A stretch of 6,662 nt of DNA. It comes from a bacterium (GTDB taxonomy: Bacteria > Planctomycetota > JACOTG01 > JAUIME01). Below are positions 1 to 4,718 of the stretch, one piece after another (positions within the stretch are counted from its first letter, which is position 1; each line of letters opens with the position of its first letter). The notes beneath the pieces are model-generated. The model made no database searches. It was not told where the DNA came from and saw only the letters and a list, made by a program, of their open reading frames with translations. Where the stretch lies: assembly GCA_030433195.1 (NCBI GenBank), contig JAUIME010000296.1, positions 1 to 6,662 on the forward strand. Direction: 5' to 3'. Position numbers and translations under genes: made by a program.

Positions 1-1995
1 GAGCCAGATACCCGCGTCGAGCAGGAACGTGCGCGCGAACGGATCGCCCGTGTACCAGTAGTAGGCCTTCATGCCCTGGAGCCAATGGTGGCTCAGGTTC
101 GGGGCGCGTCGGTGATCCTGCACGCCCGAGGCGTCGTGCTTGCGGATGCCGCGGTTGGCCCAGAAGAGGTCGCGGTCCGTGTGGTACATGTCGATGTCGT
201 AGAGGTGCTGGGCCATGATCGTCGCGTTCTCGAGGAAGCGCTTGTCATGCTCGAGGTCGCGGAAGAACGAGCGCAGCATGCAGAACGAGAAGTCGAACTC
301 GTTGTTGCCCCAGTAGCGCGAGCCCGAGCCCTTGTACCCCTCACGATACGTATCGCCGAAGTTCATCCAACCGTAGCAGTCGTCGTCGGCGCGCTCGTCG
401 TAGATGTCGCCTTGGTTGTAGACACCGTTCTGGTAATCGATGACCGCTTCGGCGCCCGTGTCGTAGTGCCAGAACATCGATTTGTCTTCGACGGCCATCG
501 GACCGATCGCCATCGAGTCTCGGTAGATCGTGGCCGGCGCGACGAGGCGCAGCGGGTTGTGGAAACCCTCCTGCAACCCGCGCATCTCGGCCGAGTCGCC
601 GGCTTCGGTGTGGAACGCGACGATCATGTCGTGCGTCTTCTGGAGACCGCCGCGGAACTGGTGCTCGGTGCGCCAATCGCCCGGGAACAGTTCGAAGACG
701 ACCTTGCCGTCTTGCAGACGGATGCCTTTGGGGAAGCTCTGCCAGAAGTAGCGAAGGCCCGCGAACACGCCGACCGTGCCGTCGTGCGCATCGCAGTAGC
801 CGAGCGCCTGATTGCCGGTGGCGACGGCGTCTTGCGGCACCGGACCGGTACCCGCGTACACGCGATAGCCTCGGAACGTCGTCGCGAGCATCGGGTTTTC
901 CGCTTCGCCGCTTGGCGCCGCCCAAGCGTCGAAGCCGCTCGAATCCTGGTAGACGCGCGCCGATTCGCCCGCTTCGATCGTGCCTTCCCAGAACGCGACT
1001 TCGCCGGTGGCGTCGTCGACGTCGGTCGCGATGCGGACGTCGCGTTGCCCGGCCACTTCGACCGGCAGGTTGACGACAAACGAATCGAACTCGTGGAAGA
1101 GCGGCGCACCGCCCGCGTGCTGGCTGTTCGCGACGTTCTTCTCCGGGTACCGGATCGAGAACTGAACGCGCGTGTGGTCGTGATTGGCGTAGAAGTGATA
1201 GTAGAGCGTGTACTCGAAGTAGCCGAGCTGGCCGACGATCACGTCGTTGTCCGATTGGCTGTAGAGCCGGCCCGAAAGACGAACGACCGTACGCAGCGGC
1301 CCCTCGAGGACGACTTGCACCGTGGGCGCCGCACCCGAATCGAGCGCAGCGACGTACGGAGACTTCCCGAGTGGAGTGATGACCACGCCGCCGTTGTGTC
1401 CCGGCAGGACGAGGTCGGTGTCCGGCGTGCCGTCTTGATCGGTGTCGATGCGCGCGCCGTCGAGGAAGTTGAACGACGTCTTGTCGAGCGTGAACGTCGC
1501 AGCGCCCGTGTCGATCGTGAACGAGTCGGCGGTGTCGGTCATCGCCATCGCCGCGGCGGGCGATTCGGCTTCGGCGGATTCGAGCCGGAAGTTACGCGTC
1601 GCATCCGCGTCGATCGTCACCTGAAGGTCGACGAGCACCCAGCGGATCGGGAGCGTTTCGTCTTGTGGCGAGCCGTTCCAGCGCGCGAGCACCGTGAACT
1701 GCGCCGGAACGATCGCGCCGTCCGCGTCGACGTCGACGATCCGAAGCGTCGCGACGTCCTTCACGTTGGCCGCTTCCGAGACCGGGACGCCCCAGGTCAC
1801 GGGCTCGTCGAAACGCGCGATCCCGGCGTCTTCCGTGATCGAAAGCGGAACGGGGAACGCGGTCGGTTGGCCGGCCTTGGCGTCGATCGCCAGTTGGATG
1901 ATCGCGACGGCCGTGATCGCCGCGAGGAGCTTTCGCAACACCGTCGGTTGGACGACACGCGGTTGCGAGACACGCGCAGATGCGGATGTCGACAT
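1..1995 (-). CDS. Secreted PcRGLX/YetA-like (PL26-like) exo-lyase family protein, 3' end missing
   Basis: The frame is open for 665 codons from the ATG at 1995 to the window edge and continues outside. Residues 1-41 look like a signal peptide or signal anchor: basic stretch near R21-K22, hydrophobic run about 23-37, possible cleavage after AKA (39-41). Residues about 46-125 match the N-terminal RIFT-barrel of PcRGLX/YetA proteins: VTWGVPV (66-72), VPAQFTVLARWNG (96-108), IRWVLVDLQ (117-125). Residues about 520-665 have features of the family's alpha/alpha-barrel: YGWMNFGD (541-548), NNEFDF (564-569), DIDMYH (600-605), HHWLQG (636-641), YTGDP (648-652). PcRGLX is an exo-rhamnogalacturonan lyase; the substrate here cannot be told. 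Family members are roughly 800-900 residues, so a C-terminal part should lie left of the window. Residues 184-194 form a DxDxDG loop that may bind calcium. The start is the only ATG/GTG/TTG in frame after the upstream stop at 2068-2070. The family call comes from remembered motifs, not a search. Confidence 0.82.
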   Translation of the reverse strand, partial: MSTSASARVSQPRVVQPTVLRKLLAAITAVAIIQLAIDAKAGQPTAFPVPLSITEDAGIARFDEPVTWGVPVSEAANVKDVATLRIVDVDADGAIVPAQFTVLARWNGSPQDETLPIRWVLVDLQVTIDADATRNFRLESAEAESPAAAMAMTDTADSFTIDTGAATFTLDKTSFNFLDGARIDTDQDGTPDTDLVLPGHNGGVVITPLGKSPYVAALDSGAAPTVQVVLEGPLRTVVRLSGRLYSQSDNDVIVGQLGYFEYTLYYHFYANHDHTRVQFSIRYPEKNVANSQHAGGAPLFHEFDSFVVNLPVEVAGQRDVRIATDVDDATGEVAFWEGTIEAGESARVYQDSSGFDAWAAPSGEAENPMLATTFRGYRVYAGTGPVPQDAVATGNQALGYCDAHDGTVGVFAGLRYFWQSFPKGIRLQDGKVVFELFPGDWRTEHQFRGGLQKTHDMIVAFHTEAGDSAEMRGLQEGFHNPLRLVAPATIYRDSMAIGPMAVEDKSMFWHYDTGAEAVIDYQNGVYNQGDIYDERADDDCYGWMNFGDTYREGYKGSGSRYWGNNEFDFSFCMLRSFFRDLEHDKRFLENATIMAQHLYDIDMYHTDRDLFWANRGIRKHDASGVQDHRRAPNLSHHWLQGMKAYYWYTGDPFARTFLLDAGIWL

Positions 1996-2316
1996 GAGTG
2001 TGCCTTCTCTTCTCCGCCTGCGCGCGGGTCGCGGCAGGCCCCCATGGAAGTCGATGACGATCGCGCGCTACCGACCGACCAGGGAACTGCTTTGCTGGTC
2101 GGCGTTGCGCGACCGACGGTCGCTACCGTTCGGTCGAGGACCTGCCGTCGAGCGATGCATCTCGATGCTCGACGAGAGAAGGCAATCGGAACCCCTTCCT
2201 TTCACCCTCTCGTCGGTGTTTCGACGATCGAACGTCCCGCTTTCGAACGCACCCCCGTGCGTTCGGTCCCGCTTCTTTTCACCGTCGCGTTCGTTGACGA
2301 TCGCCGCCGTTGAACG
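1996..2316 (-). promoter_or_regulatory. Long structured 5' leader of the PL26-like gene (third, terminator-less copy of the hairpin unit)
   Basis: From the start expected below the promoter at 2323-2350, the transcript would run about 320 nt before the ATG. It holds a perfect 9-bp GGGG-loop hairpin at 2244-2265, the same type as in the two ncRNA units. It also has a 10-bp stem with one bulged base at 2111-2135 and an 8-bp stem with a 12-nt loop at 2075-2102. Purine-rich stretches flank the first hairpin, as in the ncRNA units. No hairpin followed by a U-run was found, so transcription should continue into the lyase gene. A 97-codon frame (2068-2361) crosses this leader but begins upstream of the promoter and has no counterpart in the other copies. 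The leader could be a regulatory 5' UTR or a third RNA processed from the mRNA. Confidence 0.55.
2003..2008 (-). promoter_or_regulatory. Ribosome binding site of the PL26-like gene
   Basis: The minus strand reads AGAAGG, seven bases before the ATG at 1995. No other start codon exists between this ATG and the upstream in-frame stop at 2068-2070, so the site fixes the start. Confidence 0.75.
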
Positions 2317-2322
2317 CACCGA

Positions 2323-2376
2323 ACTATACCCCCGCCTCCACTTGAGGCAAAAAGTAAACAAACATTTGTACTCGAG
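2323..2376 (-). promoter_or_regulatory. Promoter/operator block, copy C (drives the leader and PL26-like gene)
   Basis: On the minus strand: TTGCCT (2345-2350), 16-bp spacer, TATAGT (2323-2328), a good sigma-70-like -10. Upstream is an AT-rich stretch and then an inverted repeat of CTTGAG type, with arms at 2341-2346 and 2371-2376 separated by 24 bp; one arm overlaps the -35. Arm 2371-2376 is CTCGAG, one base off perfect. The 54-bp block aligns without gaps to copies B and A, with 39 of 54 columns identical in all three. The predicted transcription start is near 2316. The arms could be an operator, and the AT-rich stretch an UP element. The promoter is inferred from sequence only. Confidence 0.6.
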
Positions 2377-2522
2377 TGACCGGAGCAGGGTTTCAGGGCT
2401 TGCGTGTGGCGTGAAGCGTCATTCGACGCAGGCCACGAAGTCGTTCCGAATCCATCGAAACCCGAGCCTTCTTCCGACCTCGAGGAATCGAGAGTTTTGG
2501 AAGCAAGACGACTTCGGATACG
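2377..2522. other. Spacer between terminator B and promoter C
   Basis: This is the longest of the three terminator-to-promoter spacers. It holds a nested inverted repeat: GTGGC (2406-2410) with GCCAC (2432-2436), and GCGTC (2416-2420) with GACGC (2425-2429), 30-65 bp upstream of the promoter block. I see no gene. The inverted repeat could be an additional regulatory site or chance GC-rich pairing. Confidence 0.3.
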
Positions 2523-2558
2523 AAAAAACGACAGCCCGAAAACCGATCGGACTGCCGT
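2523..2558 (-). terminator. Rho-independent terminator of ncRNA unit B
   Basis: On the minus strand a 12-bp stem with a 7-nt loop (2528-2558) is followed by a run of six T (2523-2528). Two pairs are G-U on this strand and would be A-C mismatches on the plus strand, so the hairpin belongs to minus-strand RNA. No coding gene ends just upstream, so it must end a non-coding transcript. Confidence 0.8.
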
Positions 2559-2870
2559 CTTCGAATGTTCCTGAGCTCGCGAACGAAATCCGCGCTCTCG
2601 ACTCGCCGAAGCACGCCCCCGCGCGCTCCAGCCATCCCCTCGTCGTTCTCATTCCCCCATGGTGCGTGCCGAGGCGCACCCCCGCGCGCCCCGGCACCAT
2701 GAATCCCCTTCTTTCGTTCCCCGTGTAGCTCGAGACGCACCCCCGCGCGCCTCGGCGTCGCTCGTGAGCGACTCTTCCCCTCGAAGTCCGAAGCACACCC
2801 CCGCGCGCCTCGGACCGTGTCGCTATTCTCTCTACCCTCGCGCTCGACAAGGCTTTGCCGTTGTCGACCG
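2523..2870 (-). ncRNA. Predicted multi-hairpin non-coding RNA, unit B (about 348 nt)
   Basis: The unit begins about 7 nt below the -10 of promoter block B and ends at the terminator at 2523-2558. In transcript order it holds a 5' hairpin (2845-2866, AAA loop, one bulged C), then four GGGG-loop hairpins: 2786-2815 (13 bp), 2731-2754 (10 bp), 2666-2697 (14 bp) and 2608-2629 (9 bp). Purine-rich linkers with GGGGA and GGA motifs separate them. Most imperfect pairs are G-U on the minus strand. Two minus-strand frames cross it but begin outside the unit, end beyond the terminator and keep no frame with unit A. I do not recognise the RNA class. Function is unknown; sequestration of a protein by repeated loops or linkers is one hypothesis. 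Confidence 0.65.
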
Positions 2871-2876
2871 CAGACA

Positions 2877-2930
2877 ACTCTACCCCGACCTGAGCTTGAG
2901 GCAAAAAATGAAGAACATTTTGTGCTCAAG
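2877..2930 (-). promoter_or_regulatory. Promoter/operator block, copy B (drives ncRNA unit B)
   Basis: The minus strand has TTGCCT (2899-2904), a 16-bp spacer and TAGAGT (2877-2882), which fits a TAnAnT -10. The inverted-repeat arms are perfect here: CTTGAG at 2895-2900 and CTCAAG at 2925-2930 on the plus strand, 24 bp apart. Expected start of transcription is near 2870. The block lies 69 bp below the terminator at 3000-3037, as expected for a new transcription unit. Confidence 0.6.
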
Positions 2931-2999
2931 TCGCCAGAGCGCACTTCTCCCGACTCCTCCCTCGCAAAGAGTGTTGGAGGAGGATCCGGTCTTCCAACG

Positions 3000-3037
3000 A
3001 AAAAAACGGCGACCCGATCCGAAGATCGAGCCACCGT
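3000..3037 (-). terminator. Rho-independent terminator of ncRNA unit A, with UUCG loop
   Basis: On the minus strand a 14-bp stem (3006-3037) is closed by a C(UUCG)G tetraloop and followed by seven T (3000-3006). Three of the 14 pairs are G-U on this strand and would be A-C on the plus strand. No coding gene ends just upstream. It matches the terminators at 2523-2558 and 3460-3495 at the base of the stem (ACGG...CCGT-type) but has a different loop. Confidence 0.85.
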
Positions 3038-3358
3038 TCGCGAGTCTCTCGTCCGCGTCGTCAAAGCGTGCGGACCCGTCCATCACCCGCGCCCCACGCG
3101 GGGATGGCACTCCCGGATGTGCGCCCCCGCGCATCCAGGCCCCTCTTCCCTCGTCCGGGCGCACCCCCGTGCGCAGCGGACGAGTCCAACATTCCCGCTT
3201 CTTCTTACCCTTCGTTGGCGTCGAGGCGCACCCCCGCGCTCCTCGACGCCGGTTCCTGCTTCCTTTCCCCCGTCGCGTCGAATCGCACCCCCGCGCGTCT
3301 CGACGCTCATTCCACTTCTTCTTGCCGTTGCGATCGGCGGCGTTGCCGTCGTCGAACG
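3000..3358 (-). ncRNA. Predicted multi-hairpin non-coding RNA, unit A (about 359 nt)
   Basis: The predicted transcript runs from about 7 nt below the -10 of block A to the UUCG-loop terminator. In order it has a 5' hairpin (3335-3351, 7 bp), then five G-rich-loop hairpins: 3275-3306 (14 positions, one A-A mismatch), 3217-3250 (15 positions, one A-G mismatch), 3153-3181 (two stems with a small internal loop), 3115-3136 (9 positions, one mismatch) and 3081-3106 (6+4 bp with a bulge, TGGGG loop). Linkers are purine-rich, with motifs such as AAGAAGAAG and GGAAAGGAAG. Its minus-strand frame 2880-3365 begins upstream of the predicted start and runs through the terminator, so I do not call a gene. 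It is paralogous to unit B. The RNA class is not recognised; the transcript is inferred from promoter, structures and terminator. Confidence 0.65.
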
Positions 3359-3364
3359 CGAACA

Positions 3365-3418
3365 ACTCTACCCCGGCCTACGCTTGAGGCAAAAAATAAA
3401 CAAAGATTTGTCGTCAAG
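3365..3418 (-). promoter_or_regulatory. Promoter/operator block, copy A (drives ncRNA unit A)
   Basis: The minus strand has TTGCCT (3387-3392), a 16-bp spacer and TAGAGT (3365-3370). The upstream AT-rich stretch contains ACAAA-GA-TTTGT on the plus strand (3400-3411). The repeat arms are CTTGAG (3383-3388) and GTCAAG (3413-3418), again 24 bp apart. The block lies 42 bp beyond the mamK terminator. Expected start of transcription is near 3358. Confidence 0.6.
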
Positions 3419-3459
3419 TCTCACGAGTAAGGATCCGTGTCACGACACGCGATCGCACG

Positions 3460-3495
3460 AAAAAACGGCAGCCGGGCATGAAGCGCGACTACCGT
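3460..3495 (-). terminator. Rho-independent terminator of the mamK operon
   Basis: It lies about 60 nt after the mamK-like TAG stop. On the minus strand a 13-position stem (3465-3495, one C-C mismatch, two G-U pairs, TTCAT loop) is followed by six T (3460-3465). It resembles the terminators at 2523-2558 and 3000-3037, which suggests the terminator was duplicated together with the promoter block. Confidence 0.85.
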
Positions 3496-3556
3496 CGATC
3501 GTCTCTTGTGGGTACGTCGCCGACGAGCTCGAAGCTCGCGGCAGCGGATTACTCGA

Positions 3557-4666
3557 CTACTTCAGCTGTTCCCAGAACTCGGCGGGCATATCGTGCGCGA
3601 TCTTGAGCGCGCCACTCGCGCCGGCGTAAACCGGCTCGTCGACCGCGAGGACACGGCCTTCGCCGAGCTTTTCGTGCATCTCGCGCTCGACGGCCGCCGC
3701 GAGGCCAATGACTTGGCTCCCGCCGCCTCCGAGGAGGACGTTGTTCTTGAGGGTCGACTGGAACTCCGGGTCGAACGACGCGACGAGATCGCCGAGCGCC
3801 TGAACGATCGGCGGCACCATCGCGCGGCAGCTTTCGCGAACCGACTCGGTGATGTCGAACTCCGTCGGCTTCCCGGCCACGGGGAACTCGACGACGACCG
3901 GGTCCGCAGCCTCGCCGACGAACCCGAACCGCTCCTTCACGCTCTTGATCATGTTCAGGGTGAACTGCGCGCCCGAGCATCGTTCGCGCAGCTTGTCGTA
4001 GAGCAGCTTGTCGACGTAGTCGCCGGCCGTGTCGAGCGTGATCTGATCTTCGTCATCGGGGAGCGTTCCGTGCATGCGGCACAGGTCGACCGTACCGGCG
4101 CCGATGTCGATCACGAGCATGTCGTCGAGTCGATCGAGACCGTACGCGACGGCAAACGGCTCCGAGCAGATCATCACCGAATCGACCATCGGACGTGCCG
4201 CGTCGATGATCGCCTTCTTGTTCTGGATGCTCGACTGCGCGGGGCAGCCGATGACGGCGTAGACGAGCTCGTCCGAGCGCGGCTTCGAACGTCGGATCGC
4301 TTCCTGGATGATGTCGGACGCGGCCTTGAGATTCGCCTCCGCGTCTTCGGGATGCGTCGCGCCGTTGTCCGAGTGCTTGATGATGCCCTTCTCGAGCGGG
4401 CGATAGAAGTTCAGCGACAGTCGCTTCGCGAACGCTTCGTCACCGAACAGCTTGTCCTTCTTCAGCAGCTTGCGGGAGACGAGGTCCTTGGGATACCCGA
4501 CGACACTCGCGAAGAACTCGCGAACACCGTTGCTCGCGGCGATCGCGCTACGCGACGTCCCGAGGTCGATCCCCAGATACAGAACGCCTTCCTGGGATCC
4601 GTGACCGCCGGAGATATCGTCCGTGTTCGGCTCTGCTTCTTTGGCTGTCGCCTTTTCGTCTTCCAT
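3557..4666 (-). CDS. mamK: MamK-family bacterial actin-like filament protein
   Basis: This 369-residue protein has the actin/Hsp70 ATPase signatures in order: phosphate-1 LGIDLGTSRSAI (31-42), connect-1 SEPFAVAYGL (168-177), phosphate-2 VIDIGAGTVDLC (185-196), adenosine loop LLGGGGSQVIGL (311-322) and connect-2 VYAGASGALKIA (346-357). Features specific to MamK as I recall them are VVGYPKD (55-61), GTLPDDEDQITL (200-211), AGDYVD (214-219), AGKPTEFDIT (264-273) and the end PAEFWEQLK. E169 and D187 are 18 residues apart, like E143 and D161 of Magnetospirillum MamK. Length is near the family's roughly 350 residues, with an acidic N-terminal extension of about 26. MamK filaments position magnetosomes; homologues also occur outside magnetotactic bacteria. 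No other magnetosome gene is visible, so the cargo is unknown. The ATG at 4666 has a GAGGA ribosome site; the gene follows a coiled-coil gene by 52 bp and has its own terminator. Confidence 0.88.
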   Translation of the reverse strand: MEDEKATAKEAEPNTDDISGGHGSQEGVLYLGIDLGTSRSAIAASNGVREFFASVVGYPKDLVSRKLLKKDKLFGDEAFAKRLSLNFYRPLEKGIIKHSDNGATHPEDAEANLKAASDIIQEAIRRSKPRSDELVYAVIGCPAQSSIQNKKAIIDAARPMVDSVMICSEPFAVAYGLDRLDDMLVIDIGAGTVDLCRMHGTLPDDEDQITLDTAGDYVDKLLYDKLRERCSGAQFTLNMIKSVKERFGFVGEAADPVVVEFPVAGKPTEFDITESVRESCRAMVPPIVQALGDLVASFDPEFQSTLKNNVLLGGGGSQVIGLAAAVEREMHEKLGEGRVLAVDEPVYAGASGALKIAHDMPAEFWEQLK

Positions 4667-4673
4667 GTCCTCG

Positions 4674-4678
4674 TCCTC
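4674..4678 (-). promoter_or_regulatory. Ribosome binding site of mamK
   Basis: The minus strand reads GAGGA seven bases before the ATG at 4666, supporting that start and independent translation initiation after the upstream gene. Confidence 0.7.
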
Positions 4679-4699
4679 GATGGTCTCGACGGTACGTGA

Positions 4700-4714
4700 A
4701 GCCGCGCCGCGGCT
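4700..4714 (-). other. Small intercistronic hairpin before mamK
   Basis: AGCCGC and GCGGCT flank a 3-nt loop just after the stop of the coiled-coil gene (4719-4721). There is no T-run, so it is not a terminator. It could stabilise or process the shared mRNA and set the actin-to-partner ratio, or be chance pairing in GC-rich DNA. Confidence 0.35.
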
Positions 4715-4718
4715 CGGT

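Larger units (their letters stand above)
2244..3306 (-). repeat. Ten dispersed GGGG-loop hairpin repeats (22-34 nt)
   Basis: The hairpins lie at 2244-2265, 2608-2629, 2666-2697, 2731-2754, 2786-2815, 3081-3106, 3115-3136, 3153-3181, 3217-3250 and 3275-3306. Most share a core reading GCGCGGGGGTGCG or close to it on the minus strand: CGC or CAC, a four-G loop, then GTG or GCG. Outer stems differ in sequence but stay paired. Spacers are 8-63 bp within a unit, so this is not a CRISPR array. The repeats fall only inside the three transcript units and never in the coding genes. Confidence 0.8.

Noticed and set aside
85..2313. 742-codon open frame on the plus strand
   Set aside because: It is antisense to the PL26-like gene, which has recognisable domain motifs, a signal peptide and a ribosome site. 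The plus product is an R/V/D-rich composition typical of the reverse complement of a GC-rich gene, and it runs on across promoter block C's transcript.
2068..2361. 97-codon minus-strand frame beginning MFTFCLK
   Set aside because: Its ATG at 2361 lies upstream of the predicted -35. The equivalent frame in units A and B is stopped by the TAG inside TAGAGT, so it is not conserved.
2600..3306. CRISPR-like alternation of 22-34-nt repeats and short spacers
   Set aside because: The repeats differ strongly from each other outside the core, are self-complementary along their full length, have irregular spacing (8 to more than 30 bp), and no cas gene is present.
2600..3306. Plus-strand RNA with CCCC loops acting as an anti-Shine-Dalgarno sRNA
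   Set aside because: The T-runs, promoter elements and G-U versus A-C asymmetry all favour the minus strand. On the plus strand the A-runs precede the hairpins and stems are weaker.
2393..3365. Overlapping minus-strand frames (2393-3064, 2419-2904, 2880-3365) with a repeated RRGARGC-like peptide
   Set aside because: The peptide repetition follows from the hairpin DNA repeats. The copies fall in different frames, run through terminators and promoters, and have no shared start or stop, so a repeat protein is unlikely.
2659..3629. Plus-strand frames (2659-3387, 2817-3629, 3068-3430) rich in P, R and S
   Set aside because: They read the C-rich complement of the hairpin array, cross three predicted minus-strand regulatory blocks, and share no frame between units.
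3506..4699. 397-codon plus-strand frame opposite mamK
   Set aside because: It is a mirror frame of the mamK coding region, with no recognisable motif and composition of an antisense shadow.
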